Shown: piece after piece, positions 11,029 to 22,015 of the stretch
How the letters are laid out: every line of letters begins with the position of its first letter
Numbering within the stretch: the first letter of the stretch is position 1
DNA from: Apodospora peruviana
Lineage: Eukaryota; Ascomycota; Sordariomycetes; Sordariales; Lasiosphaeriaceae
Assembly: GCA_033439685.1 (NCBI GenBank)
Contig: JAUEDM010000003.1
Coordinates: 1,394,001-1,458,000, forward strand
Direction of reading: 5' to 3'
DNA length: 64,000 nt
The notes under the pieces: generated by a model
Database searches by the model: none
What the model was told of the DNA's origin: nothing
What the model saw: only the letters and a program-made list of their open reading frames with translations
Translations under genes and position numbers: made by a program

Positions 11029-12092
11029 AGTAAAGTTATCGGAAGGGAATGGCTCGAGGCTGCGTGATAAATATTCACCCAGAAGCGCACAATCCCGATC
11101 TTATCAATGGATTTTAAGTACTTGTGAGTTAATTTGTGAGACAAGAAGAAATAAACTCAAGACTACCCTGCGTGGTCCGCCCCTGCAATAGCAACACTCA
11201 AAGAGGTTGGCAGTATGGTTGGGTTCTGTTGGCACATACATGAAGTGGTGTAATAACTGTTGATTGGCTGCCTGGCTTCAATATTTCGGGGACTGCTGGT
11301 ATAACATCCTAGTAATCTGCGACGAATCTGGGCACAGAAAATTTCCTTTTTCGTTCGTAGTCCTGAGCTGGGGTGAGCTGGGGCTGATATGTCATGAGCT
11401 TTCCCTGATTCTTCCCTGAGCTAGGGTGATCCCATACACGGCCGCCGCATAGCCTCAGAGGCCCGTTTTCAGTCCCCCCGGCAAAATTTTCATGTCGATA
11501 GAAAGTAGATGACGCGCAATCCGTTACTTTACGCATCGATTGCCCCACCACCGCTCGCCACTTACTCAGGCGTTACTCAGTCTGTGATCAGGAAAGCTAT
11601 CAAAGATATGTATGACCATGCGAGCTGAACAGGAGCTCATAGGAACTGGATTGACGCAATCAGTTCAGCTAGTATGGACTAGATAGCACTCGCCACCGCA
11701 CCCCTCAGCGGGTTGCCACCAACCTAGCTATAGTAAGGGCCCTCTGGCGAAGCTAGGGGGCCGGGGGGGAAGAGGGGAGACACAGACATAGGGACACACA
11801 TGTAATACAATCACGCAGTTGCAGCCCATCCAGTTCCATCATCCCATTTTCACACACAAAATCAAAGGTGCCGTGTTTCTGACAGGTGGTGTGTACGCTA
11901 GGAGCAGTACCAGATTCTAGCAAGCTGACTGGTACGGAAGCCCGAGGACATCGGTTGATGGCCCATATTAGGGACCATGGCTGGGCATTGCATCTCTGAA
12001 GGGAGGAGACGAGGGAGTCAGGACTGTCTAGTGGAGTACGGTCAGTTTGCGGCATTATATCACAACGGCTCCCCCGCGATGTCCTTGTTTTG
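11029..12092. other. Intergenic region
   Basis: About 1 kb without a supportable gene. It includes a short direct repeat of GAGCTGGGGT near 11370 and some open frames below 130 codons without recognisable motifs. Confidence 0.45.
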
Positions 12093-12266
12093 GACCTAGC
12101 ATATACTGGTATATGCTGTGGGATAGTATATGGCATCCCAGTCTAATCCCTAGGACAGTACGTAACATCCTAGCACCAATATTAGGATGTTACGTAATAT
12201 ACTGGCACCTAGAATATACCAGTATATTAATGCACTAGGCTATAGTATACTGGTATATAACATACT
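12093..12266. repeat. Cluster of AT-rich palindromes
   Basis: Several perfect inverted repeats are packed into about 170 bp. AGCATATAC-TG-GTATATGCT lies at 12098-12117. TACGTAACATCCTA at 12159-12172 pairs with TAGGATGTTACGTA at 12183-12196 (14-bp arms, 10-nt loop). AATATAC-CA-GTATATT is near 12213-12228 and TATAC-TG-GTATA near 12246-12258. The core GTATAC/TGGTATA recurs in both orientations. It could be a decayed MITE, a cruciform-prone regulatory region or a transposon end; no ORF overlaps it convincingly. Confidence 0.75.
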
Positions 12267-12944
12267 AGCTTAGAATACACCAAACCCCCAACATTCTGTA
12301 GGCAATTTCCCTCTTTATATCAGTTGAAGACTAACCGACTATCCTTCAACTTCTGTAATTCCCGGACTGCTTTTGCTATCCTCCCAATTCCCTTTCTTCT
12401 CGCGATGTCACCATGCCACTTTTCCCATATAACGCTATACCACTCATTTTTCATACGGACAATCCCTTTTCCCATTTAATCTCTTCCTTTTAACTTTAAG
12501 CGACGGCTACCCAGTAGTTTTTAGGCTTCACAGGTCGGAACATATTAGTAATAAGATAGTTATAGAAGTATTTAAACCCCCTCGAAAGTACTACCAGGTC
12601 GCAGTTTATATAGATTTCTTTGGACTTGCCTCCGCAGCCTCGACGACAGACACATCCAGTGTTAGGCGGATAAGTATCCCACCTAATTGATCCGAGGTAT
12701 CATATACGGGGGTTCCTTCTCATAATAGACGCCGTCGTTGTGATTGCTGTTTATTTCGAGGCGCAGGATCGCCCTCTTTGCCAAGCAAGAGATAAATGGA
12801 CCGGTCGGTTGGCGCGAGGCCTGAGGCTGACCCCGGGAGACACGAGGGAAACGGGTATAGGAATTCTGCCCCAGGACCCGATTCGTGCACGTATCTGTGT
12901 TTATAGCTGTGCGTATATTTGTATATATATACAGCCGCAAAAAT
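12267..12944. other. Intergenic region
   Basis: About 680 bp, AT-richer than its surroundings up to 12700. No gene, RNA or clear repeat is supported. Confidence 0.45.
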
Positions 12945-13780
12945 TGTCGATCCCCGTCTCCTATGTCACGAGGACAAGGACGATGAGGGCAACTACCTCA
13001 TCTCGGGTCGTCACACCAGCACGGTATACAAGCTCTCTGGCATCGACGGTCCCGTGATTTAGTGGCTCGGTGGGAGCAACTCGACTTTCCCGCTCTCCCA
13101 CGAGGTCTCCTTTGCCTACTAGCACGACGCTCGCTTTCTCTCTCGCTCCGCTGATGGCCATCGAGACAATCTTCCTTTTCGACAATGCTGCCTTAACGGA
13201 CGGTGCCAATTACCATCCTTCTTCATCAGCTCGAATCTTCCAGCTCAACCACACCTCAACACGGCGACGGAGCCCCAATGATTCCCGCTCTCCGACTCTG
13301 CTCAGTCGCAAGGCAACTCGCAGGTTTTGCCCAGCAAGAACGTCTTTGTTAACTGGGGTCAAGCTTGGCGCTGTTACCGAGTTCCGTGGCAACGATGCCA
13401 AGCCTATCTTCTATGCATACCTGGATTCAGGTCCGCTCGGTTTGGGTGTACAAAGTTACCGCGGGAGAGGCCCGCTGTTTGTGGCATTGCGCGCCGAAAC
13501 CGAGACCTTGGTGCATGTATCGTGGAACCGCGATACAGTGACAACCTGGGAGTTCTATGCGGTGACAGGGGGTATGGGCAGCGCAGGTTTTGAGGAGGCG
13601 AGGACACACAAGTTGGGGCTGCACGCCTGGAGTCATTCGAAACTGCATTGGTGGTTTCTGCGGCAAAACTCCAGGCGCTGGGTGGAATGTCAAGGTGTTC
13701 GCGGTAGCGCTGGATGCCAAGGGGGCGAGTGGTTGGCAGGTCTGGCGGTCTGGGCGTTCAGGGTGAGATTCGCCCAGCTG
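12945..13780 (+). pseudogene. Decayed arylsulfotransferase-type gene
   Basis: Pieces of a fungal arylsulfotransferase (Arylsulfotran_2-type beta-propeller) occur in the right order but in different frames: DEGNYLISGRHTSTVYKL, an in-frame TAG, WLGGSNSTFPLSHEVSFAY, another TAG, HDARFLS, FDNAALTDGANYHP, LPSKNVFVNWGQA, then (shifted by one base) GAVTEFRGNDAKPIFYAYL and LVHVSWNRDTVTTWEFYA, and finally KVFAVALDAKGAS. Family recognition rests on the GNYL.S.RHTSTVY, FDNA, NVFVNWG and WNGDT..WEFY-like blocks from memory. The 5' part is missing and there are at least two stops and several shifts, so it is not expected to make a working enzyme. C-to-T type stop changes would fit repeat-induced point mutation. 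Confidence 0.72.
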
Positions 13781-13981
13781 GAAGAAGGCCTGCCAAGCCA
13801 GGCCATAGTGATCTCCAGCACGCTTTTCGGATGCGTCAGGCTCGGGATAAGTCTGTGATCCTAGACTATCGTCGAAATCACTGAAAAAGGGAGTCCCGTT
13901 GAAATATTCCTCTTGAATCAGGAGTGTGAGACCGTAATGATCGTTGAGGGTCCGCCTATTTCGAGATACCTTAGATAAAGC

Positions 13982-15679
13982 TCAAACAACAACCTCCTCC
14001 AAGCTCAACAACACATCAAACGCCAACTTCTGCACATCCACCCTAGCATTGACTCCTCCACCACCGTTCTCACCCTTCCCATCCACTTGGGCTCCATACT
14101 CCAAACAAGCCCTCACCACCTCAGCATACCTCCTTCCGCACATGGCCCTCAGCTTCTCGAACTCATCCAGCAACCTCTGATACCACTCTGCATGGTCCTC
14201 TTCATACTTCGTAGACCAGGTAAACGCCTCGAGCGACTTTTACGCGCCAATCTCCAGCAGCACACACCCAAGCGAGTAAACGTCGTGTTTGCGCTGAAAG
14301 GGCTCCGCGCGTCTCATCTGTCCGCTGCTGGCGAGATAGGATGGGGACCAGTACAGCCTCTGTTGCGCAAGCGTGTGGCTAATGGATTTCTTGTCGTGGA
14401 AGGCAGTTGACATGTCGGCTTCGTCGCGGGCGTGGCCGAAGCCGACGATGAAGGGTTGGTCGATCCGCACGCCTTGGTACGTGGTGATGGAAGGGTAGGT
14501 GGTGCGAGAGGTAATTTCGGTGGTTACCGGAGACGGTTGGATGAAGAGGATATTGTGGGAGCGGAAGTCGTGGTGCACCCAGCCAGACGAGTGGTAGAGA
14601 ACCATGGCGCGGCAGAGCTTGCGGGCTATGTCGAGGCGAGCGTCGAGAGGAGGGGACAGGACGTTCTGTTTCGGTTGGAGGAGCTGCCTGAGCGAGTGGA
14701 CCTTGAGATTAGGAGTTCCGGGAATGCAAGCAGTAGTAGTGGCTACCGTGATGGGATCCTGGAGGAGCCGATATGCCAATGCGTACCGCACTTTATCGTG
14801 TCGTGTGGCGAACTCCTCGAGGTAGCCGGTACAAGGTAGGAAGAGTAGCTCGGGCCGTTGGACGTCGGCTAGGAGACCGGAACTCCTGCTGATTCGGTCT
14901 GCTACCGCGGCGCTCGGTTCCATCCACGGAAGCCAATCCACCACGAGGGCATGGCCAGGTGTGCTGGGAGGTGTTGCAAGGTAGCGGTCCGGAGTCGCCT
15001 TGCCCACAGGTTTCGCTTCTATGTTTAGCAACTGGGCGTCCAAGTTAGTGCCCAATACGATACCTCCCATGCCACAGACAGAGTGCTTCCACCGGACCTG
15101 GGATTCTAGAAAGGCGTTGTTAGTGGGTACTGTCTACTGTGGGGCCGCCTCCTCGTTTGTTGCGCATATAGTAGCCGACAGAACGGTATTGAGGAACCGC
15201 TGGATGGCCACCGGAAGGACCTTCTCAAGGCTCTCGTTGAAGCCGGCGAGATGATGTAGGGCGTCTTCATACGCTGCCTTGTCGCGCAACGACCAAGGGA
15301 CTCTGTTAAGTGCAATTCTCATCTGGCTGACACCACCGCTGATATTTCCCTCTGGATAAGAGTATTTCCGATCTGCCTTTTCTGCTCTCTCTAGCAGTAG
15401 CGCGATCGCCCGCAGCGTCCCTTCTATCCCTCGGCGGCGAGATTCATCATGCTCCATGTACCGCCTTAGAGCGCCGGCCTTGGCATCGTCGTTGTTGTGT
15501 AATGCTGACAGACCCAAGGCCGTGCTGACGTTGACAACCCGCTCCCGCTCATAGAACATGCGCCACCGCAGAACGGTAAAGTCATTGTTGGCGTCCTTGA
15601 CTGCGAGGCAGAGCTTGTAACCTTCCAGGCAAACCTTGAAAAGGCTCAGGAGGCCCAGTGCGCTGATCGGGTCCGACAT
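13982..15679 (-). pseudogene. HeLo-domain pseudokinase gene with frame disruptions
   Basis: The N-terminal 180 codons (15679-15138) look like a HeLo prion-inhibition/propagation domain: SDPISALGLLSLFKVCLEGY then VLRWRMFYERERVV. After a canonical-looking intron (GTAGAC donor, CTAAC branch, CTAG acceptor ending at 15106) comes a kinase-like region. Its catalytic-loop equivalent reads VHHDFRSHNILF, the DFG position is GFG, and HDVYSLGCVLLEIG lies before the C-lobe. Two defects are visible. The frames on either side of the intron differ by one base. An in-frame TAA follows LLEIGA at about 14240, with the family C-terminus (SLEAFTWSTKYEEDH...) continuing in the same frame to 13982. HeLo domains act as cell-death effectors in heterokaryon incompatibility. 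This copy is probably dead, or it makes a shortened protein. Confidence 0.68.
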
Positions 15680-15905
15680 GGCGATACCAGTGATTGATGC
15701 CTACCCGTAAAGGTGCCTGATGGTGAAATGGTCTGTATCTGCGGATGATAGAGTGATTTCCTGGAGATGTGTCACTTCCCCAAAAACAACTGGCAATCCC
15801 CGGAGTTCTGGGAGCTGAACTTTGCACAGATAGTTAAGCGTGAGCCTTCGAAACAATACATACCCCTGATTTGTGTTAGATTAGAACCTTGCATCACGCG
15901 CTGAG
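15680..15905. promoter_or_regulatory. 226-bp divergent promoter region
   Basis: The HeLo-domain gene (minus strand, start 15679) and the ankyrin gene (plus strand, start 15906) begin head to head with only 226 bp between start codons. Shared regulation is therefore plausible. No specific binding site was identified. Confidence 0.45.
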
Positions 15906-18900
15906 ATGTCGGTGCTCCTCTCCACACTCCAGATTGCCTTGAGCAGCCGCCCTTTTGACCGAAGCCTTGCCGCTCTCTGCCTCCTTCTCGGGCAGCCAAA
16001 CAAAAGGGAACTCATATCCGTTTCCAAAATAAAGTGGGAAGCCAAGGTGTCCCAAGCTCTCATGACAGCCGTCCAGTTTTCTGAGGCGACGCCTCGCTCA
16101 CGCGAGCTTTATTCGTCCATGTTCGAGAGATTCTTCATTGTCCTCCAGCGCAACCCCAACAATGTGGATCTAGCTCAGCTAGGCTGCCTAGACACCATCC
16201 TCGCGCGTCATCTCTCGCATGTTCTCCTGCAGTACAACCTTTTCCGGTTCCTTTCCGGCGACCACTCGGCCACGACGCGGCAAGCAATGCTGCAATACCT
16301 GGCGCTTGGAAGCTCTTCCGGGAGTGCCACCGTGTGTGCCGCTAGTCTCTCTATCCATCAGCTCCTTGACGCGACGATGGAACTCCCCCTTTTCTACTCC
16401 ATGGGATCGGCGAAGGCCCTGTTGGATGAAGATGTCACACTGTCGCAGTATGAACACGACCCGCAGCTCGACTTCCAAGCTCAGGTCAAGAAAGGCCGCA
16501 TCCAGAGCTTGCAGAGATGCATTAATGTGGAGCAGAACATTGTGGCGGCACATGTCCTTCTCGAACAGGAGGTGGGCCCCATTGATGTCAACTGTCAAAA
16601 CGCGGATGGCGACACCTTGTTACATATTGCCGTCCGGTCTGGCAATGAAGCCCTTGCCTTCTGCCTTGTTCAAGATCATGGAGCCTCCGTTTCGGTGAGG
16701 AATAAGCTCGGCGAGGAACCAATTCATTGGTTACATCACTTCGCGGCCCAATTTGTTGGGGGGGTGGCCATGTTGCTGCATGAAGCTGGAGCAAATATTG
16801 AAGCGCAAGCGCCGGCCCGGTTCAGCGACACTGATGCTAATTCGGTGGTTCCTTCCATCACTTCTGGGCGTCTCCTCTCGACGCCTCTGCTTCGAACTAT
16901 CCAGGCCCGCAACGTTGCGGCAGTGGCAGCGCTCGTGGGTCTTGGGGCGAAGGTCGGGAGCGGTCCGGGGACAGTATATGACTCGTTCGAGCTATGTCCA
17001 GTTGCGGTTGCAGCGGCCATGCTGGAACACGAGTGTCTGGAAGTGCTTCTGCCAGAATGGCAGCCCAACCCCTCAGACGACCCAGACGGGAGCGAGACAA
17101 GTTATCTCTGGGAGCTGGCTATCGCCGGATTCAACCGTATGGATCTCATCAAGCTTCACGGGGACGAGTACAGTGTTCGGATCAAGCACACCGTGAGAGT
17201 ACTGACGGAGCACATCGGTCCATGCTATCTTGTTCGCAAGCAGCGATCGAGTCTTGACTACATTGTAGACGGCGGAGACTTGGCTTGGGTCGAAGCGATC
17301 CTTGAAAGCCACCACTCGGATCCAACGAGAGCCATCCTCGCAGAGCTTCAGCTCGGACTTGGCCGCGCCGTATGTCACGGCCACAGGGAGATCGCCTGCA
17401 AAATCAGGAGCTTTGGAGCCCTGCCGCTGCTACCCGAGAAATGGGCCACGAGCCGATTCGCATCCGGACGGCCAGGCCCCTGGTCCCGGAATCTCATAGC
17501 GCGTCTCAGCAAGGAAACATGGGAGGCTGGCAAATCTCTGTACAAGACTCAGTATTGTTTGCATTTCTGCGCCACCGCGGGGACGAATGCGGTCTTTGAA
17601 GCTTCCGACATGCTCACCGCCCCGGTATTGAACCCTAACTTGAAACCGGATCTGTCCAAGCCGCTAGACCCTATGCTAGAAATGTATTCGTTAGCCCGCG
17701 ATGACGTATGGATGCAACCGCGGCTTGACAGACCGGACGAAGAGGGCAATACGCCGCTGTACTTGGCCATGGCCCATGGAGAATTCGGGCTTGCGCAGTT
17801 TTTTGTCGAGCACGGCGCGTCTTGTTATGGTAATGGATGGTCGATTCTGGCGCAGCTGTTGGAGGACGCAAGACCCATCCTCGGGACACAGATCGAGTTC
17901 CTGCTGAAAACATATGGGGCATCGATGCAGTTGCGCTTGAAGAGGCGCGTGTTTGACCGAATTTATGCTCAACCACATGATCTGCTGAACAGGGAAACCG
18001 AGGTCATTCGATGGCCAACCGAAAGCCAGACAATCCTGACCGTAATCGCCGACGTTTGCGCACAGCTCGATGACACCGAGAAGCTACGGTTGTGGAGCCT
18101 CGTCTTACCACATTTCCCAGACGCGCCTTCCCTGCTTGCCAGGTCAGAAGGGGCGCTAGGCAGTAGGGGAAAAGACCCACTGGGCATCACCATCGAGAAT
18201 GCCGATATTGTGAGCTTTTGTGAAATTCTGAGAGCGCTAAAGGGGGCTTCCGTTTTCCCTGCGTATTCGGCCATAGACCAGGCGAGAGATCTCCTCCTCG
18301 ACGAACCGCCAGCAAGAATTACAGACAATCCGATCAAAACCCACATTTTCACCTACCAGCGGAATCTTGGTAACATCATTGAGCTGCTGCGGGGCGCTGG
18401 TGACGAGGGCAGAACGGGGCGGTCTGACATCCCGGCCAAAATCCAAGAGAGGCTCGCCAGCGAATTCCCCATTCTCACCACCAGGTATAAGCAACGCGGT
18501 ATCAGCAATGAGGGGTCAAGAGACGAGTTCAAAGAGGAAACGGAGACCCTCTGCAATACCTTGCTGAAATCTCTGCAAAGCTCTCCACATAGCGCGAGCC
18601 GAGGTTCAGTCACTGCCGAATTGAAACGTCGAATCGCTGAGTTGCTGTCGCCGTTTTTTGACACTGAGCTAAAGACAGAGGAGGCGGAAGGCGTGACACA
18701 TGCCACCGTCACGGTCCAGTTCCGATCGCATGGTATACCGGCTATGACGGCAGGTAACAAGAAGTCCACGCAAGGCCCTAACGCCATAGCCCTGCTTAAC
18801 TGGGACCTGTACCGGAAGGTTCGCCTGATCCAGAACATGGTTACCAGCTCCGCACAGGTGGCTCTTCCAAGACTCACCGAGCTGGAAATCTTGAGTTTGG

Positions 18901-19448
18901 CAAGCCTCGGATTCGGGAATGGCGCCTCGCCAGTCGGCATCCCCAGCTCCGACCTGCTAATATCTCGAACCCTAGAGCTTGGCTACGCTTCCCGTCCGGC
19001 ATATCACAAGCCGGCAGTCTACCGTCCAGACCCGCGGTATTACACCCGCCAAAATATCTCTCAGCTTACGCCCATCGCTACGTCCTTGCGGTCCGAGCGA
19101 TCAAAGCGGTTTTTCATCCAAGTTCTCCGCCAGATGGTTCCCTCAACCAAATCCGTCTCCGAAGCACGAACTACCGTCGATGTTAGGGAATTGTTGCTTA
19201 GCCACATTGACGACCTTATCGACCTCGGAGATGCCGTCCACCCCGACCGTTCAATGAGGCATCCGCTCTTTGGGCGGATTAGGACGGATACCGGATACAT
19301 GGATCTTCCCATCGACGCGTACATGGAGGGAATGCGCCTGCTCAGAAGCAGATGGGTAGCGGAGTATGAAAGAGTAGGCATGGACCTTCCTGAGGAGCTG
19401 AGGGAGCTAGAGCTGGATAGCTCAGGCGACGAAGACGGCTCTGTATAG
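15906..19448 (+). CDS. Large ankyrin-repeat protein (1180 aa)
   Basis: Single uninterrupted exon of 1180 codons with ATG at 15906. The clearest ankyrin units are DGDTLLHIAVRSGNEALAF at about residues 234-252, followed by KLGEEPIHWLHH, and EGNTPLYLAMAHGEFGLAQF at about residue 615. Further degenerate units (STPLLRTIQARNVAAVAAL) lie between. The first 230 residues and the acidic C-terminus (ELELDSSGDEDGSV) carry no known domain I can name. From memory, similar C-terminal ankyrin blocks occur in fungal proteins that begin with a protein kinase domain. No kinase is encoded here, so this gene may be a 5'-shortened relative. It is divergent from the HeLo gene, which suggests a sensor/effector-like neighbourhood (inference). 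Confidence 0.75.
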   Translation: MSVLLSTLQIALSSRPFDRSLAALCLLLGQPNKRELISVSKIKWEAKVSQALMTAVQFSEATPRSRELYSSMFERFFIVLQRNPNNVDLAQLGCLDTILARHLSHVLLQYNLFRFLSGDHSATTRQAMLQYLALGSSSGSATVCAASLSIHQLLDATMELPLFYSMGSAKALLDEDVTLSQYEHDPQLDFQAQVKKGRIQSLQRCINVEQNIVAAHVLLEQEVGPIDVNCQNADGDTLLHIAVRSGNEALAFCLVQDHGASVSVRNKLGEEPIHWLHHFAAQFVGGVAMLLHEAGANIEAQAPARFSDTDANSVVPSITSGRLLSTPLLRTIQARNVAAVAALVGLGAKVGSGPGTVYDSFELCPVAVAAAMLEHECLEVLLPEWQPNPSDDPDGSETSYLWELAIAGFNRMDLIKLHGDEYSVRIKHTVRVLTEHIGPCYLVRKQRSSLDYIVDGGDLAWVEAILESHHSDPTRAILAELQLGLGRAVCHGHREIACKIRSFGALPLLPEKWATSRFASGRPGPWSRNLIARLSKETWEAGKSLYKTQYCLHFCATAGTNAVFEASDMLTAPVLNPNLKPDLSKPLDPMLEMYSLARDDVWMQPRLDRPDEEGNTPLYLAMAHGEFGLAQFFVEHGASCYGNGWSILAQLLEDARPILGTQIEFLLKTYGASMQLRLKRRVFDRIYAQPHDLLNRETEVIRWPTESQTILTVIADVCAQLDDTEKLRLWSLVLPHFPDAPSLLARSEGALGSRGKDPLGITIENADIVSFCEILRALKGASVFPAYSAIDQARDLLLDEPPARITDNPIKTHIFTYQRNLGNIIELLRGAGDEGRTGRSDIPAKIQERLASEFPILTTRYKQRGISNEGSRDEFKEETETLCNTLLKSLQSSPHSASRGSVTAELKRRIAELLSPFFDTELKTEEAEGVTHATVTVQFRSHGIPAMTAGNKKSTQGPNAIALLNWDLYRKVRLIQNMVTSSAQVALPRLTELEILSLASLGFGNGASPVGIPSSDLLISRTLELGYASRPAYHKPAVYRPDPRYYTRQNISQLTPIATSLRSERSKRFFIQVLRQMVPSTKSVSEARTTVDVRELLLSHIDDLIDLGDAVHPDRSMRHPLFGRIRTDTGYMDLPIDAYMEGMRLLRSRWVAEYERVGMDLPEELRELELDSSGDEDGSV

Positions 19449-19745
19449 ATCGGTTTGTACCGGCACTTCATCGAACTGTGTCATCGGTATAGAGTGATCC
19501 GGTCAAAAATCCGACCACATCCTGCCAACTCGACTCCAAGCATTCTACGCATTCCGTCCAGCAAGCCTTTCCTCCCCTGAACCAACAACCCGCCAACAGT
19601 TTCCATCCAGAGCAGAAAGAAGTCAGCATCGTTAAAGCTGCAGTGTTTTCAACCTGATTACTCCAATACGGGTTGTGTTCTAAACTACTTACTAGCAGCG
19701 CCGGATATCATCACTGCTGTCCCACCCGAGTCCGTTCTCGTCGCC
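19449..19745. other. Short intergenic region
   Basis: 297 bp between convergent ends. No feature seen apart from downstream continuation of the minus-strand frame after the TGA at 19746, noted with the next gene. Confidence 0.4.
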
Positions 19746-20101
19746 TCAGAAGTATCCGGTCCAGAAACCGCCGTCGTCCCAGGTGCAGTTGTTTCTGGTG
19801 AGCGGATCCGCATCGGCCATGACATTGCGCTCGTTCGCATACTCAGTCCGGGTAGTGCCCGAGGTGTTGCACCAGGCGAGAGCGCGGCGGTTGCAGATCG
19901 ACACGTAGCACTGTCCTGAGCGAGCCGTGAGTCTGGGGCCTCCAAAGAGTCGGTTGAAGGTCTCGTGGTCGGCCTTGAGCGCGGCGTGACCGGCTCCGCC
20001 GCCTACGAACTGGCAGTTCCACTCGGTGGCCTCGACAGGGACGAGGGCGGCGATGGAGAGGGCAATGACTTTTGTGAGTTTCTTTGGGATTGGAAAGAAG
20101 G
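19746..20101 (-). pseudogene. Cys-rich secreted-protein gene lacking a visible start codon
   Basis: The exon begins after a good acceptor (GACTAAC branch, then TATAG ending at 20102) and encodes a hydrophobic signal-like stretch (KVIALSIAALVPVEA). A mature part of about 90 residues with six Cys follows (WNCQF, GQCYVSICN, AWCNTS, NNCTWDD), ending at TGA 19746. A likely donor (GTATGA) lies near 20165, but the exon before it has no ATG in the next 100 bp upstream. After the TGA the same frame continues GDENGLGWDSSDDIRRC to a TAG, so the stop could itself be a mutation. Either the first exon is further away or the gene is dead. The fold is unknown. Confidence 0.5.
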
Positions 20102-22015
20102 CTATAGTTAGTCGTTGATCACGCAACTATGTATGGGTAAAGGGTGTGGAGACAGGTTGTATGTTCATACCGTGGTGGTAAAAATGTCTTGGGGTTTTGC
20201 TGTAGCTTGAATGCGAATATACGTATTTGACTGTCGAAACTGGAGAGCTTCAGGATTGGGAAAGATGGGAGACGGCCAGAACTGACAGGTATTTATACAC
20301 GTTTCTATATGTCTGATTGAATTCCTTTGCCTTCTTGTTGCTCAGAATTCAATCTTCATACTTGTGCATCTGGATGCATTCAACCTTCCACTCACAACCA
20401 ACCTACCTGGGTAGGTAGCCTTCCGACAGGCATCGGAAACGTAAGTTTACCGAAGGTACCTTGCATGTCGATGTGACCATTTAATATGACGTTCAATTGC
20501 TTCATGGCTCGAGTACAATGCACCTCAGCACATGCCTGCTCACGAGCACTCGTATACCTCTAATAAGAAGGCCGGCCTTCGGCTCGACAATTCAGCCACG
20601 CCAATATTGAACCCAAGGTTGAACGCATGTATTGATCTTGGCATCACATAATCATGCTGCAGCTCAATCTTTGAGAGTAAACGACTTCTTCTCCCGCGGC
20701 ACAGCATACGAACATAGTTCAAGTCCTCTTGTCACGTCAAGATGAGAAAGCCATGATTGGTGTTCGATTTGGAAGTGCACAACTTGAAGTACTGGTGTAG
20801 AAAATTCAAAACGTGATTCATCGTGACTTCTGCAAGGCTATGGATTCATCAACACCTTGCTCCGCATCATGGAGCTATCAACATGTCAACTGTCTCTTCT
20901 AACCAAAAATCAACGATTCAGATAGATAATTCACGTTCACATCTTGTCCCATAGTTTCCGGAACCATGGCTATCAGCCGAGCAAGCTTTCCATGGACCGC
21001 CTGTTCCCCCTATCTTATGCACTCGAAGCTTCCCGAAGAAAGACTCACGGAGCTCAAGACTTTTCTTGACAATCAAAACAGAATAACGCTAACCGGTTTA
21101 TATCTCGGTGTGCTTATCATGATGCGCGCCTCGCCGCGTCCGGACACGAAGACTCACGGGTGATAGCAAATACGGACTCCATGTTTACCGAGCACCGTAT
21201 AACCCTAAGTATATCGGGCATATTTGTGCTCTGTGTGTGGCATTCTGCAGGTGGTCGGCGTCCCTACTTGGGTATGACCTTGGTAAAGACCTCATGATCA
21301 CTCCCGAGGTGTGGACGATTCTGTCATTCTCTGAACGGTGATGTCCGGATAACGCTGAAGACGCACCTTTAGGATGTGGTTGAATGGGACTCGACACTGC
21401 AATGCTCTCTACTCATCACCCGCCTCATGGTTTTCTCGCCGAGAAATTTTTGTCACTAAGGTACTTACCTACCTTAGCCACCAACTCAGCTTCTGCCGTT
21501 TCCATAAGCACCCGCCCAGCAACAATGACTGACGTCAAACTCAAGGCGGGAGGAACGAGAAAAGACCCACTACTGGTATCTCAAGCCCTGATTGAAACCG
21601 ACACTTTGGACAAGAAGGAAGGAGACACCACTCCGCGTTGCACAAGGGTCCGCTGTTAGTCAACCTTAATTTCTCCAGCTTAAATTTCACGGAGGGACTT
21701 CTTCACTAACATGTACACGTTGTACCGGGGCACTTCTTTCCCTGGTTTTCAGGAAATCGAAAAATCGAAATCAACTTTTCGAGTTGATGACAGAGTAGTG
21801 CCTGCCTCCAAGACGAGACCCTGCCTGATCCAGTCATGGCACTAGTAATTCCTTCCCACTGCAGTCAACTACCTTCAAAAGTTTCACGAGGGACAGAACT
21901 CCGAGTCTTTTGTTGAATACCGCAAACAGTTTCGCTCGGTAACCAGGCCAGTTTGCTTTCCCCTTATCCATGTCCAAAGACATTCTTAACCACAATCACT
22001 ACCAACTACCCCCAT
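20102..22015. other. 1.9-kb intergenic region
   Basis: It contains a palindromic ACCTACCTGGGTAGGTAG at about 20400-20418 and an AGGTACTTACCTACCTTAG run near 21459. Short open frames (20966-21163, 21384-21659, plus strand) have no domain or codon evidence. No RNA gene was recognised. Confidence 0.45.

Noticed and set aside
21384..21659. 91-codon plus-strand frame
   Set aside because: No motif and no support from codon use; likely chance.
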